From Pseudomonas sp. p1(2021b) (GTDB lineage Bacteria; Pseudomonadota; Gammaproteobacteria; Pseudomonadales; Pseudomonadaceae): a stretch of DNA of 64,000 bases. A model generated the notes under the pieces. The model ran no database searches. It was not told the DNA's origin and worked only from the letters and a program-made list of their open reading frames with translations. The position numbers were made by a program, and so were the translations under genes. The stretch is taken from positions 2,943,001 to 3,007,000 of the forward strand of contig NZ_CP083746.1 of assembly GCF_020151015.1 (NCBI RefSeq), written 5' to 3'. Shown piece by piece: positions 35,292 through 45,156 of the stretch; the first letter of the stretch is position 1, and each line of letters starts with the position of its first letter.

Positions 35292-35605
35292 GCCTTGCCC
35301 TCCAAGACGCCCATCACTTTGCCCTGGAAGCCGAAGACCTCGCGCTTGCCGGCATAGGCCACCAGTTGCACGGTCCGCGCCTGCCCTGGCTCGAAGCGCA
35401 CCGCGGTGCCAGCGGGGATGTCGAGGCGAAACCCGAGCGCCGCCGCGCGCTCGAAGACCAGGCACGGGTTGACTTCATGAAAGTGGTAATGCGAGCCGAC
35501 CTGCACCGGCCGGTCGCCATGGTTGGCCACGCTGAGGCTGAGGGTTTCGCGGCCGACATTGAGCTCGATGTCGCCCTCTACGACCTGGACTTCTCCGGGA
35601 ATCAT
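35288..35605 (-). CDS. ureB: Urease beta subunit
   Basis: This 105-residue structural urease subunit has [16 protein letters not shown] at the start and the [17 protein letters not shown] signature. A strong AAGGAG site precedes the ATG. It overlaps ureC by four bases and follows ureA. Confidence 0.97.
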   Translation of the reverse strand: MIPGEVQVVEGDIELNVGRETLSLSVANHGDRPVQVGSHYHFHEVNPCLVFERAAALGFRLDIPAGTAVRFEPGQARTVQLVAYAGKREVFGFQGKVMGVLEGKA

Positions 35606-35615
35606 GCTCGGCTCC

Positions 35616-35918
35616 TTAGATGATGGGGTCATGCACGGTCACCAGCTTGGTGCCGTCGGGAAAAGTCGCCTCGACCTGCACGTCATGCAGCATCTCAGGC
35701 ACGCCCTCCATGACCTGTTCTCGCTGCAGCACCTCGCGGCCCAGGCTCATCAGCTCGGCCACACTGCGCCCATCACGCGCACCCTCCAGCACTGCGGCGC
35801 TGATCAGCGCCACCGCCTCGGGGTAGTTGAGCCTCAAACCACGTGCCAGGCGCCGCTCGGCCAACAGCGCGGCAGTGAACAGCAGCAGTTTGTCCTTCTC
35901 TCTCGGGGTCAGCTCCAT
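35616..35918 (-). CDS. ureA: Urease gamma subunit
   Basis: This 100-residue urease gamma subunit begins [20 protein letters not shown] and carries the [21 protein letters not shown] stretch and the C-terminal [20 protein letters not shown] segment. It starts ten bases after ureD and is the first structural gene of the operon. Confidence 0.97.
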   Translation of the reverse strand: MELTPREKDKLLLFTAALLAERRLARGLRLNYPEAVALISAAVLEGARDGRSVAELMSLGREVLQREQVMEGVPEMLHDVQVEATFPDGTKLVTVHDPII

Positions 35919-35928
35919 GGCGTCTCTC

Positions 35929-36762
35929 TCAGGTGGCCCAGATGCGCGGCGGGCACGGCGCCAGGCCAAGGACGGCCGGACGCAGCATGTGCCAGAGGCG
36001 CTGCAGGGTGTGTTGCAGGTTTTGGTTGTCGTGGTCGAGCAAGCGAATCACCAGTAGCTGCCCAAGCAAGGTTGCGCCGGCCGGGTTGCCCAGGCCTTCG
36101 AGCACTTGCCTGGCCTTCTCCAGCACAGCGCTAGTTGCAGGCGCGGCGCAGAAAGTGGCGACCAAGGGATGACCACCCAGCTTCTCCAGCCGACCGTCTT
36201 CGATACGCAGCCGCTCGTGCAGGCCGATGTCGTCAGGCATTTCGATATGCAGGCGACTGTCCAAGGCCCCCTGCGCGAAGCGCTCGCCCATCACCGGCCG
36301 ACCGAGGCACAGGGTCTCCCAGGCCAGCAACCGGGCGCCGGGTTCGAGGGTGAAGCGGCTATCGAGGCTGGCCCGGGCCCCATCAAAGAAGATGCTGTCC
36401 TGGGGCAGCCACTCCAGGGTGCTGCCGGCGGCCAGGTGGAAACGCTGCACGAGCTGCGCGGTCGGGCCGATGCTGCGGTAGAACTTGCTCGCCCCCGGCA
36501 TGGTCAACAGCGCGTGGCTGCCCGGTTCGAGGTGAACATCCAGTGCCAGCCGGTCACCAGCGACGATGCCGCCAGGCGGATGCAACACATAGACATGGCA
36601 GGGCGCGCCTTCGGGGTGAAACGGGCGCTGCACCAAAAGAGGACCGACGTGCCGCCGTGCACCAAGGCAGGTCATTCCCTGGCGCTGGATGAAGCGCAAT
36701 TGCAACTGCGCACGCCAGCCTGCCTCCTGCCCGTTCTGTTCGACCTGCTCTGCCAACGACAT
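35929..36762 (-). CDS. ureD: Urease accessory protein UreD (UreH)
   Basis: This 277-residue scaffold protein binds the urease apoenzyme and recruits UreF and UreG. Recognisable stretches are [23 protein letters not shown], the [12 protein letters not shown] segment, and [12 protein letters not shown]. It is the first gene of the operon, with an AAGGG-type site before the ATG. A candidate sigma-54 promoter lies about 110 bases upstream. Confidence 0.95.
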   Translation of the reverse strand: MSLAEQVEQNGQEAGWRAQLQLRFIQRQGMTCLGARRHVGPLLVQRPFHPEGAPCHVYVLHPPGGIVAGDRLALDVHLEPGSHALLTMPGASKFYRSIGPTAQLVQRFHLAAGSTLEWLPQDSIFFDGARASLDSRFTLEPGARLLAWETLCLGRPVMGERFAQGALDSRLHIEMPDDIGLHERLRIEDGRLEKLGGHPLVATFCAAPATSAVLEKARQVLEGLGNPAGATLLGQLLVIRLLDHDNQNLQHTLQRLWHMLRPAVLGLAPCPPRIWAT

Positions 36763-37074
36763 CCTGTAGCCCTTGCTGTACCAGGCCTCACGGCCATCGG
36801 AAAGGTCCTGCACAACGCCATGCAGCGGCGCTGGCCTGACCATTCGATCAATATTCGCTGGCTGGGATATAGCAGGGAGTGGGCCAACTTTGCAGGTGAA
36901 CCTTGATGAAACCTTTCATGCCCTTTGCGTAGTGCGTTGCAGATCCAAGCCTATACAACCTGGCGCCAATTCATGACTGGACGTTTCCGATCCGCGGCGG
37001 ATGTATTATCGTGGCGAGGTGCGCATATAAAAGCAGCCTGAGCGATCAGGCCCTAGGCAATACAAGAGGGTGTC
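36763..37074. other. 312-bp divergent region between urease operon and ilvE
   Basis: No gene is supported. The region holds a candidate sigma-54 promoter for the urease operon (36871-36887) and, nearer ilvE, an AT-rich TATTAT at about 37005 that could be the ilvE -10. Nothing else is recognised. Confidence 0.5.
36871..36887 (-). promoter_or_regulatory. Candidate sigma-54 promoter of the urease operon
   Basis: On the minus strand TTGGCCC-N5-CTGCT has the GG and GC dinucleotides exactly 10 bases apart (36885-36884 and 36873-36872). The consensus is TTGGCAC-N5-TTGCT. It sits about 110 bases upstream of ureD, consistent with NtrC control of urease under nitrogen limitation. No clear NtrC site was found. 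Confidence 0.5.
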
Positions 37075-38094
37075 ATGAGTAACGAGAGCATTAACTGGGA
37101 CAAGCTGGGCTTCGACTATATCAAGACCGACAAGCGCTACCTGTCCGTATGGCGCAACGGCGAGTGGGACAAAGGCACCCTGACCGAAGACAATGTGCTG
37201 CACATCAGTGAAGGCTCCACCGCCCTGCACTATGGCCAGCAATGCTTCGAAGGCCTGAAGGCCTATCGTTGCAAGGACGGTTCGATCAACCTGTTCCGCC
37301 CCGACCAGAACGCCGCCCGCATGCAGCGCAGCTGCGCCCGACTGCTGATGCCGCAGGTGCCGACCGACGTGTTCATCGAGGCCTGCAAGCAAGTGGTCAA
37401 GGCCAACGAGCGCTTCGTGCCGCCGCACGGCAAGGGTGCCCTGTACCTGCGCCCGTTCGTGATCGGCACCGGCGACAACATCGGCGTGCGCACCGCCCCC
37501 GAGTTCATCTTCTCGATCTTCGCCATCCCGGTCGGCTCGTACTTCAAAGGTGGCATGAAGCCGCACAACTTCGTGATCTCCAGCTACGACCGCGCGGCCC
37601 CGCAAGGCACCGGCGCAGCCAAGGTCGGTGGCAACTATGCAGCCAGCCTGATGCCAGGCGCCGAGGCCAAGAAGAACAACTTCGCCGATGCCATCTACCT
37701 GGACCCGCTGACCCACAGCAAGATCGAGGAAGTCGGCTCGGCCAACTTCTTCGGCATCACCAAGGACAACGAGTTCGTCACGCCGAAATCGGCCTCCGTG
37801 CTGCCAGGTATCACCCGCCTGTCGCTGATGGAGCTGGCTGCCTCGCGCCTGGGCTTGAAAGTGGTCGAGGGCGACGTCGAGATCAACAAGCTCGACCGCT
37901 TCATCGAAGCCGGTGCCTGCGGTACCGCCGCGGTGATCACCCCGATCGGTGGTATCGAGTACAACGGCAAGCTGCACGTGTTCCACGACCTGGAAAAAGT
38001 CGGCCCGGTTACCCAGAAGCTCTACAACGAGCTGACCGGCATCCAGAGCGGTGACGTCGAAGCGCCAGCAGGCTGGATCGTCAAGGTCGCCTGA
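37075..38094 (+). CDS. ilvE: Branched-chain amino-acid aminotransferase
   Basis: This 339-residue class IV PLP-dependent aminotransferase interconverts Val/Leu/Ile and their 2-oxo acids. The PLP Lys is Lys183 in GTGAAKVGGNYAASL, and the conserved Glu is in EEVGSANFFGI. The final strand motif (ITPIGGIEYNGK) is also present. It is transcribed alone and ends at a strong intrinsic terminator. Confidence 0.96.
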   Translation: MSNESINWDKLGFDYIKTDKRYLSVWRNGEWDKGTLTEDNVLHISEGSTALHYGQQCFEGLKAYRCKDGSINLFRPDQNAARMQRSCARLLMPQVPTDVFIEACKQVVKANERFVPPHGKGALYLRPFVIGTGDNIGVRTAPEFIFSIFAIPVGSYFKGGMKPHNFVISSYDRAAPQGTGAAKVGGNYAASLMPGAEAKKNNFADAIYLDPLTHSKIEEVGSANFFGITKDNEFVTPKSASVLPGITRLSLMELAASRLGLKVVEGDVEINKLDRFIEAGACGTAAVITPIGGIEYNGKLHVFHDLEKVGPVTQKLYNELTGIQSGDVEAPAGWIVKVA

Positions 38095-38116
38095 GGCTTC
38101 GGCCTACTCTGAAACG

Positions 38117-38148
38117 CGGGGCATGCCAGCAATGGCATGCCCCGTTTT
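38117..38148 (+). terminator. Intrinsic terminator of ilvE
   Basis: A perfect 12-bp GC-rich stem (CGGGGCATGCCA and its complement, 38117-38128 and 38133-38144) closes on a GCAA tetraloop and is followed by TTTT. This is a strong rho-independent terminator 22 bases after the ilvE stop. Confidence 0.93.
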
Positions 38149-38273
38149 CATTGAGGCCCACGCCCCCTGTAGGAGCGGCAATCGGGTGAGAGCCGCCAGA
38201 TGAATTTTTCTTAAATCCGCCGTTGTCTATTCTTTGGCACAATCGAATCTCCAATCGCTGCCCAGGTACTAGC

Positions 38274-38954
38274 ATGCCCCGCGTACTGACCATCGAAGAC
38301 GACGCCGTCACCGCCCAGGAGATCGTCGCCGAACTGTCCAGCCATGGCCTGGAGGTGGACTGGGCCGACAATGGCCGCGAGGGCCTGTCCAAGGCCATCG
38401 GCGGTGGCTATGACCTGATCACCCTGGACCGTATGCTGCCGGAGGTCGATGGCCTGACCATCGTCACCACCTTGCGCAACCTGAAGATCGCCACGCCGAT
38501 CCTGATGATCAGCGCGCTGTCCGATGTCGACGAGCGGGTGCGGGGCCTGCGTGCCGGGGGTGACGACTACCTGACCAAACCCTTCGCCTCCGACGAGATG
38601 GCCGCCCGGGTCGAGGTGCTGCTGCGTCGCAACAGCGTGCCCATGACCCAGACCCGGCTGCAGGTAGCCGACCTGGAGCTGGACCTGATCAGCCACGAGG
38701 CCCGCCGCGGCGAGCAGACCCTCAACCTGCTGCCCACCGAGTACAAGCTGCTGGAGTACCTGATGCGTCACGCCGGCCAAGTGATCACCCGGATGATGAT
38801 CTTCGAGGAAGTCTGGGGCTATCACTTCGACCCGGGCACCAACCTGATCGATGTGCACATCGGCCGCCTGCGCAAGAAGATCGACCCGCCCGGCCAGAGC
38901 CCGCTCATCCGTACCGTGCGGGGCTCCGGCTATGCCATTGCCGAACCCGTCTAA
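38274..38954 (+). CDS. OmpR-family response regulator
   Basis: This 226-residue DNA-binding response regulator has an N-terminal receiver (residues 1-120, acidic pocket at EDDAVT, phospho-Asp in LITLDRMLPEVDG, conserved Lys in DDYLTKPF) and a C-terminal winged-helix OmpR domain (about 127-225, DVHIGRLRKKI). The ATG at 38274 was chosen because MPRVLTIEDD is the family start. The sensor kinase gene overlaps its 3' end. Confidence 0.93.
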   Translation: MPRVLTIEDDAVTAQEIVAELSSHGLEVDWADNGREGLSKAIGGGYDLITLDRMLPEVDGLTIVTTLRNLKIATPILMISALSDVDERVRGLRAGGDDYLTKPFASDEMAARVEVLLRRNSVPMTQTRLQVADLELDLISHEARRGEQTLNLLPTEYKLLEYLMRHAGQVITRMMIFEEVWGYHFDPGTNLIDVHIGRLRKKIDPPGQSPLIRTVRGSGYAIAEPV

Positions 38955-40323
38955 GGGCTGGAGTTCTTCGACCAGCCGCCTGCTGGCACTGTACAGCTTT
39001 CTGTTCGTGGCCTGGAGCAGCATCCTCATGGGGGTGTTGTACTTCGAAGTGTCCAGCTACCTGAACAAGCTCACCCGCCATTCCATGCTGCAGCGTCAGC
39101 ATCTGTTCGCCCATATGACCGGCAAGCAGCTGGACGATGCCTTGATCGCCAGCCAGGCCTTCGAGGAGCGCAGCTTCGATGCCTACGGCCTGTTCGACGC
39201 CCAGCTCAACCCGATCAGCGGCCGGATCCGCGCCATTCCGCCAGAGCTCGGCCTGGACGGCCAAGTCCATGAGCTCAAGCGCTGCCTGGACGCCGACGAC
39301 CCACACGTACCCCGCGACAGCTGCGATGCGGTGGCGATCCAGGTCAAGGACGGTCGCTGGCTGGTGCTGGTGCGTGACAACGGCTCCTTGTTCGTGGTCA
39401 CCCGGATCATCCTCCATGCCCTGCTCTGGGGCATTTCCCTGACCCTGATCCCCGGCTTCGCCGGCTGGTACCTGCTACGCCGCAGGCCACTCAAGCGCAT
39501 CCGCGCGATCCAGGCCCAGGCCGAGCTGATCGTCGCCGGTGACCTCACCCATCGCCTGCCCCTGTCGGCCCGGCGTGACGAACTGGACATGCTGGCAGCC
39601 ATCGTCAACGCCATGCTCGATCGCATCGAACGGTTGATGCACGAGGTCAAGGGCGTCTGCGACAACATCGCCCACGATCTGCGCACACCGCTGACCCGCC
39701 TACGGGCCCAGTTGTATCGGATCCGCCAGCAAAGCGGCGACCACGCTCCCGAGGCGCAGGCCCTGGACCAGGCCATCGGCGAAACCGACACACTGATGGC
39801 ACGCTTCCGTGGCCTGCTGCGCATCAGCGAGCTGGAAGATCGCCAGCGACGCGCGGGCTTCGTCGAACTGGACCCGCACGCCTTGCTGGTGGAGCTGCAC
39901 GACTTCTACCTGCCCCTGGCCGAGGATGGCGGCATTCGTCTGGCGCTCGTGCAACCGGAGCAGCTACCGCCCCTGCATGGCGACCGGGAACTGTTGTTCG
40001 AGGCACTGGCGAACCTGGTAGGCAATGGCATCAAGTTCACCCCCGACGGCGGGCAGGTACGCATCCACGCCAGCCATGATGCTACTGGCGTGCATATCGC
40101 CATCGAGGACAGCGGGCCGGGCATTCCCGAGGATGAGCGTGCGGCGGTCTTGAAACGCTTCTATCGCAGCGAGGAAGGCCATCGTCACCCGGGGTTCGGG
40201 TTGGGCTTGTCGATCGTCGCGGCGATCGTCGACCTGCATGGGTTCCGGCTGGAGGTGGGGGCCAGTGAGCTGGGTGGGGCGAAGCTGGTGCTGCATTGCC
40301 CTACGGGTGGTCTACCCAAATAA
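38932..40323 (+). CDS. Membrane sensor histidine kinase, partner of the OmpR regulator
   Basis: This 463-residue sensor kinase has a first transmembrane helix at about residues 16-36, a short periplasmic sensor, and a second helix at about 160-180. HAMP, HisKA (NIAHDLRTPLTRL, phospho-His near residue 246) and HATPase_c (N-box LVGNGIKFTP, G-boxes DSGPGIPE and GLGLSIV) follow. Its ATG lies 23 bases inside the regulator gene in another frame, so translation is coupled. The stimulus is unknown. Confidence 0.92.
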   Translation: MPLPNPSKGWSSSTSRLLALYSFLFVAWSSILMGVLYFEVSSYLNKLTRHSMLQRQHLFAHMTGKQLDDALIASQAFEERSFDAYGLFDAQLNPISGRIRAIPPELGLDGQVHELKRCLDADDPHVPRDSCDAVAIQVKDGRWLVLVRDNGSLFVVTRIILHALLWGISLTLIPGFAGWYLLRRRPLKRIRAIQAQAELIVAGDLTHRLPLSARRDELDMLAAIVNAMLDRIERLMHEVKGVCDNIAHDLRTPLTRLRAQLYRIRQQSGDHAPEAQALDQAIGETDTLMARFRGLLRISELEDRQRRAGFVELDPHALLVELHDFYLPLAEDGGIRLALVQPEQLPPLHGDRELLFEALANLVGNGIKFTPDGGQVRIHASHDATGVHIAIEDSGPGIPEDERAAVLKRFYRSEEGHRHPGFGLGLSIVAAIVDLHGFRLEVGASELGGAKLVLHCPTGGLPK

Positions 40324-40329
40324 CGAATA

Positions 40330-40449
40330 GGGCCGCATTGCGGCCCAATCGCGGGACAAACCCGCTCCCACAGATTCTCCATGCCCCTTGGGATCGGTGA
40401 ACAACCTGTAGGAGCGGGCTTGCCCCGCGATTGGGCTGCAAAGCAGCCC
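40330..40449. repeat. BIME: two REPs flanked by hairpins
   Basis: The order is a GGGCCGC/GCGGCCC hairpin (40330-40346), a REP (40348-40373), a second inverted REP (40406-40431), and a GGGCTGC/GCAGCCC hairpin (40433-40449). It separates convergent sensor-kinase and cysS genes. Confidence 0.9.
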
Positions 40450-40460
40450 CACTCGATGGA

Positions 40461-41843
40461 TCAGTCAGCCAAGCGCCAGGTGGTCCCGCCCTTGCCGTCT
40501 TCGAGCACCACGCCCATGGCGGTCAGCTGGTCGCGGATACGATCGGACTCGGCCCAGTTCTTGTCCGCACGCGCCTGCAGGCGCGCCTGGATCAGCGCTT
40601 CTACTTCGGCCGCATCGACCTTGCCTTCGGCACCGGCACGCAGGAAGTCATCGGCCTCCAGCTGCAGCACACCCAGCACATCGCCCAGTTCGCGCAGACG
40701 GCCTGCCAGGCCTGCGGCGGCCTGTGGGTCGACATCGCGCAGGCGGTTGATCTCGCGCACCAGGTCGAACAGCACCGCACAGGCTTCGGGGGTACCGAAG
40801 TCATCGTTCATGGCAACGCTGAAGCGCTCGACGAATTCCTCGCCGCCCTTGGCCGCCACCCGCGGCAGCCCACGCAGCGCATGGTAGAAGCGCTCCAGGG
40901 CGCCCTTGGACTCGCGCAGGCTGTCTTCGGAATAGTTGATGGCGCTACGGTAGTGGCTGGCCACCAGCAGGTAGCGCACCACCTCCGGGTGGTACTTATC
41001 GAGCACGTCGCGGATGGTGAAGAAGTTGTTCAACGATTTGGACATCTTCTCGCCGTTGATCCGGATCATCCCGCAGTGCATCCAGGCATTGGCGTACGGT
41101 TTGCCGGTAGCCGCCTCGCTCTGGGCGATCTCGTTCTCGTGGTGCGGGAACTCCAGGTCGCTGCCGCCGCCATGAATGTCGAAGCTCTCGCCCAGGCAGC
41201 AAGTGGACATCACCGAGCACTCGATATGCCAGCCCGGACGGCCTGGCCCCCACGGCGACTCCCAGCTCGGCTCGCCCGGCTTGGCGGCCTTCCACAGGAC
41301 GAAGTCCAGCGGGTCCTGCTTGGCCTCACCGACTTCGATGCGCGCACCGATGCGCAGGTCTTCGATCTTGCGCCGCGACAGCTTGCCGTAGCCGACGAAC
41401 TTGCCGACCCGGTAGTACACGTCGCCATTACCCGGCGCGTAGGCGTAGCCCTTGTCGATCAGGGTCTGGATCATCGCGTGCATGCCGGGGATGTGGTCGG
41501 TGGCACGCGGCTCCTGGTCTGGTGGCAGGATGTTCAGGCGGCGCTCGTCCTCGTGCATGGCATCGATCATGCGCGCGGTCAGCTCATCGAAACGCTCGCC
41601 GTTTTCATTGGCGCGGTTGATGATCTTGTCGTCGATGTCGGTGATGTTGCGCACATAGGTCAGCTCGTAGCCGCTCTTGCGCAGCCAACGGGTGATCAGG
41701 TCGAAGGCCACCATGCTGCGGCCATGGCCCAGGTGGCAGTAGTCGTATACGGTCATGCCGCACACGTACATGCGCACCTTGTTGCCGTCCAGGGGCTTGA
41801 AGGCTTCCTTGGTCTTGCTCAGGGTGTTGTAGATGGTAAGCAC
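40461..41843 (-). CDS. cysS: Cysteinyl-tRNA synthetase
   Basis: This 460-residue class I tRNA synthetase has the HIGH-type motif [12 protein letters not shown] and the KMSKS motif in [12 protein letters not shown]. The Zn-ligand Cys28 is also present. It charges tRNA-Cys. It starts nine bases after glnS, so the two are co-transcribed. Confidence 0.97.
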   Translation of the reverse strand: MLTIYNTLSKTKEAFKPLDGNKVRMYVCGMTVYDYCHLGHGRSMVAFDLITRWLRKSGYELTYVRNITDIDDKIINRANENGERFDELTARMIDAMHEDERRLNILPPDQEPRATDHIPGMHAMIQTLIDKGYAYAPGNGDVYYRVGKFVGYGKLSRRKIEDLRIGARIEVGEAKQDPLDFVLWKAAKPGEPSWESPWGPGRPGWHIECSVMSTCCLGESFDIHGGGSDLEFPHHENEIAQSEAATGKPYANAWMHCGMIRINGEKMSKSLNNFFTIRDVLDKYHPEVVRYLLVASHYRSAINYSEDSLRESKGALERFYHALRGLPRVAAKGGEEFVERFSVAMNDDFGTPEACAVLFDLVREINRLRDVDPQAAAGLAGRLRELGDVLGVLQLEADDFLRAGAEGKVDAAEVEALIQARLQARADKNWAESDRIRDQLTAMGVVLEDGKGGTTWRLAD

Positions 41844-41852
41844 GGCGATTCC

Positions 41853-43556
41853 TCAGCTGCCCCAGGAGTCACGCAGGGTGACGGTGCGGTTGAACACCGG
41901 ACGGCCCGGCTGGCTGTCCTTGAGGTCGGCGCAGAAGTAGCCTTCGCGCTCGAACTGGAAGCGGTCCTCAGGCGCGGCCTGGGCCAGCGACGGCTCGGCG
42001 CGGCAGCCGGTCAGCACGTGCAGCGAATTCGGGTTGATGTTGTCCAGGAAGCTGCCGCCCTCCTCGGTCTTCTCCGGGTTCGGCGAGCGGAACAGGCGGT
42101 CGTACAGGCGCACTTCGCATTCGACGCTGCCTTCGGCCGGCACCCAGTGGATCACGCCCTTGACCTTGCGGCCCTCGGGGTTCTTGCCCAGGGTGTCGGG
42201 GTCGTACGAGCAGCGCAGCTCGACGATGTTGCCTTCGGCGTCCTTGATGGCTTCGTCGGCACGGATCACGTAGCTGCCACGCAGGCGCACCTCACCGGCC
42301 GGCTCCAGGCGCTTGTAGCCTTTCGGCGGCTCTTCCATGAAGTCGTCGCGGTCGATGTACAGCTCGCGGGAAAACGGCAGCACGCGCACGCCCATGTCTT
42401 CCTTGGGATGACGCGGCAGCTCGAGCTGCTCCACCTGGCCCTCTGGGTAGTTGGTGATGACCACCTTCAGCGGGCGCAGCACGCACATGGCACGCGGCGC
42501 GGTGCGGTCGAGGTCGTCACGGATGCTGAACTCGAGCATCGACATGTCGACCACGCCGTCGGAACGGTTGGTGCCGATCATTTCGCAGAAGTTGCGGATC
42601 GAGGCCGGCGTGTAGCCGCGGCGACGGAAGCCCGACAGGGTCGACATGCGCGGGTCGTCCCAGGCATCGACGTGCTTCTCGTCCACCAGCTGCTTGAGCT
42701 TGCGCTTGGAAGTGATGGTGTAGTTCAGGTTCAGGCGGCTGAACTCGTACTGGCGCGGGCGTGCCGGCACCGGCAGCTTGTCGAGGAACCAGTCGTACAA
42801 CGGACGATGGCTTTCGAACTCCAGGGTGCAGATCGAGTGGGTGATGCCTTCGATGGCGTCCGACTGGCCATGGGTGAAGTCGTAGTTCGGGTAGATGCAC
42901 CACTTGTCACCGGTCTGGTGGTGGTGGGCATGGCGGATGCGGTACAGGATCGGGTCGCGCAGGTTCATGTTCGGCGAGGCCATGTCGATCTTGGCGCGCA
43001 GCACGCGCTCGCCATCCTTGAACTCGCCGGCCTTCATACGTGCGAACAGGTCCAGGTTCTCCTCGACACTGCGCTCGCGGAACGGGCTGTTCTTGCCTGG
43101 CTCGGTCAGGCTGCCGCGGTATTCCTTGGCCTGCTCGGGGGTCAGGTCGCAAACATAGGCATCGCCCGACTTGATCAGCTCGACAGCCCAGTCGTGGAGC
43201 TGGTCGAAGTAGTCCGAGGCGAAGCGCACCGGGCCGGCCCACTCGAAGCCCAGCCACTTGACGTCACGCTGGATGGCATCGATGTACTCCTGGTCTTCCT
43301 TGGCCGGGTTGGTGTCATCGAAACGCAGGTGGCAGACACCACCGAACTCCTTGGCCAGGCCGAAGTTCACGCAGATCGACTTGGCATGGCCGATGTGCAG
43401 GTAGCCGTTGGGCTCCGGCGGGAAGCGGGTGACGATGCTGCTGTGCTTGCCCGAGTCCAGGTCGGCCTGGACGATCGGCCGCAGGAAGTTCGCAGGGACG
43501 GCGGGAGCGCCTTTGGCAGCGGCGTTGGGCGCGTTGTCGGCAGTGGGCTTGCTCAT
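41853..43556 (-). CDS. glnS: Glutaminyl-tRNA synthetase
   Basis: This 567-residue class I tRNA synthetase has the HIGH motif in [18 protein letters not shown] and the KMSKS-type sequence at [11 protein letters not shown]. It charges tRNA-Gln. A low-complexity Ala/Pro-rich N-terminal extension of about 25 residues precedes the catalytic domain. The start MSKPTADN was chosen over an upstream in-frame codon. It heads a glnS-cysS operon. Confidence 0.97.
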   Translation of the reverse strand: MSKPTADNAPNAAAKGAPAVPANFLRPIVQADLDSGKHSSIVTRFPPEPNGYLHIGHAKSICVNFGLAKEFGGVCHLRFDDTNPAKEDQEYIDAIQRDVKWLGFEWAGPVRFASDYFDQLHDWAVELIKSGDAYVCDLTPEQAKEYRGSLTEPGKNSPFRERSVEENLDLFARMKAGEFKDGERVLRAKIDMASPNMNLRDPILYRIRHAHHHQTGDKWCIYPNYDFTHGQSDAIEGITHSICTLEFESHRPLYDWFLDKLPVPARPRQYEFSRLNLNYTITSKRKLKQLVDEKHVDAWDDPRMSTLSGFRRRGYTPASIRNFCEMIGTNRSDGVVDMSMLEFSIRDDLDRTAPRAMCVLRPLKVVITNYPEGQVEQLELPRHPKEDMGVRVLPFSRELYIDRDDFMEEPPKGYKRLEPAGEVRLRGSYVIRADEAIKDAEGNIVELRCSYDPDTLGKNPEGRKVKGVIHWVPAEGSVECEVRLYDRLFRSPNPEKTEEGGSFLDNINPNSLHVLTGCRAEPSLAQAAPEDRFQFEREGYFCADLKDSQPGRPVFNRTVTLRDSWGS

Positions 43557-43804
43557 AGGATCCTTGAATGCTGGTGTTCGGCCTGGGTAGGCCGATTGAA
43601 TCAAAGGGCCTATCATAGCCGAAGCAGTCAAGCTGCTGACAGCCGGGCTCGGACAAACAGGCGCGATTTATCGCAGCTATTTGTCGCAAGCTGGCAAAAT
43701 GGCCGCCGCGCGCCTTGTGTCGTGGTCGCCCGATCCTGCGTCAGGTGACAAGTACGCGCCCTGCGCACCCTATTCCCGAATGCCTTGAAAGAGCGAATTC
43801 CAGC

Positions 43805-44305
43805 ATGTCCAAAGTCAAACTGAGCACCAACCACGGCGACATCGTCCTGCAACTGGACGCCGAAAAGGCACCGAAAACCACCGAGAACTTCGTTCAATAC
43901 GTCAAGGAAGGCCACTACGACGGCACCGTCTTCCACCGCGTGATCAACAACTTCATGATCCAGGGCGGTGGGTTCGAAGCCGGCATGAAGCAGAAACCGA
44001 CCCGCGCGCCGATCCAGAACGAAGCCGACAACGGCCTGAAGAACGCCAAGTACAGCATCGCCATGGCCCGCACCATGGAACCGCACTCCGCCTCGGCGCA
44101 GTTCTTCATCAACGTCGCCGACAACGACTTCCTCAACCACAGCGGCAAGAACGTCCAGGGCTGGGGCTACGCGGTGTTCGGCGAAGTGATCGAAGGCCGG
44201 GAAGTGGTCGATGCCATCAAAGGCGTGTCCACCGGTTCCAAGGCCGGCCACCAGGACGTGCCGAAGGACGACGTGATCATCGAGAAAGCCGAGATCATTG
44301 AGTGA
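43805..44305 (+). CDS. ppiB: Cytoplasmic peptidyl-prolyl cis-trans isomerase (cyclophilin)
   Basis: This 166-residue cyclophilin has no signal peptide. Active-site signatures [17 protein letters not shown] and [17 protein letters not shown] are intact. It catalyses proline isomerisation in the cytoplasm. It overlaps lpxH by four bases. Confidence 0.95.
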   Translation: MSKVKLSTNHGDIVLQLDAEKAPKTTENFVQYVKEGHYDGTVFHRVINNFMIQGGGFEAGMKQKPTRAPIQNEADNGLKNAKYSIAMARTMEPHSASAQFFINVADNDFLNHSGKNVQGWGYAVFGEVIEGREVVDAIKGVSTGSKAGHQDVPKDDVIIEKAEIIE

Positions 44306-45027
44306 TCCTGCTGATCTCCGATCTGCACCTGCAAGAAGAACGCCCGGACATCACCCGGGCGTTTCTTGATCTGCTCGACGGCCGCGCCCGCCATGCCAAG
44401 GCGCTGTACATCCTCGGCGACTTCTTCGAGGTCTGGATCGGCGACGACGCCATGACGCCCTTCCAGCAGTCGATCTGCCAGGCCCTGCGACGGCTGAGCG
44501 ACAGCGGCACGGTGGTCTACCTGATGCACGGCAACCGCGATTTCCTGATCGGCCGCAGCTTCTGCGAAGCCGCAGGCTGCACCCTGCTGGACGATCCCAC
44601 CGTGGTGCAGCTCGGTGGCGAGTCGGTATTGCTGATGCATGGCGATACCCTGTGCACACGCGACCTCGCCTACATGAAGTTGCGCCGCTACTTGCGTAAC
44701 CCGCTCACCGTGTGGATCCTGCAGCACCTGCCGGTGTCCACGCGCCAGAAGCTGGCACGCAAGCTACGCAGCGAGAGCAGTCACACGCAGGCACAGATGA
44801 AAGGGTCCGAGATCGTGGATGTCACGCCTGAAGAAGTGCCCAAGGTGATGGCGACCTACGGTGTTCGCACCTTGGTCCATGGCCATACCCACCGGCCAGC
44901 GATCCACAAGCTGACGGTCGATGGCCAACCCGCCCGGCGCATCGTGCTGGGTGACTGGGATCGTCAGGGTTGGGCGTTGCAGGTCGACGAGCAAGGCTTC
45001 CAGCTGGCGCCGTTCGGCTTGCGCTGA
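44302..45027 (+). CDS. lpxH: UDP-2,3-diacylglucosamine diphosphatase
   Basis: This 241-residue metallophosphoesterase makes lipid X in lipid A synthesis. The dinuclear metal motifs are present: [36 protein letters not shown] and HGHTHRP. It begins with GTG overlapping the ppiB stop (GTGA), so translation is coupled. Confidence 0.95.
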   Translation: MILLISDLHLQEERPDITRAFLDLLDGRARHAKALYILGDFFEVWIGDDAMTPFQQSICQALRRLSDSGTVVYLMHGNRDFLIGRSFCEAAGCTLLDDPTVVQLGGESVLLMHGDTLCTRDLAYMKLRRYLRNPLTVWILQHLPVSTRQKLARKLRSESSHTQAQMKGSEIVDVTPEEVPKVMATYGVRTLVHGHTHRPAIHKLTVDGQPARRIVLGDWDRQGWALQVDEQGFQLAPFGLR

Positions 45028-45059
45028 TGCGGCGCCCTGGCAAGGCTGCTACGCCTTTC

Positions 45060-45142
45060 ATCGCGGGCAAGCCCGCTCCCACAGGGTGCCGCAAATCAAA
45101 TGGTCATGCGTTGTTCTATGAGAGCGGGCTTGTCCCGCGATG
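45060..45142. repeat. Inverted REP pair
   Basis: REP at 45060-45085 (ATCGCGGGCAAGCCCGCTCC) and its mirror at 45121-45142 lie between convergent lpxH and pvdQ. Confidence 0.88.
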
Positions 45143-45156
45143 GGGCATAGCCTATA

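Noticed and set aside
38168..38183. REP-like GTAGGAGCGGCAATCGG after ilvE
   Set aside because: Only half of the palindrome is present, so I did not list it as a REP.
40431..43748. A 1105-codon open frame on the plus strand opposite cysS and glnS
   Set aside because: It is a high-GC mirror frame of two certain tRNA synthetase genes, lacks recognisable domains and has His/Gln/Val-rich low-complexity composition.
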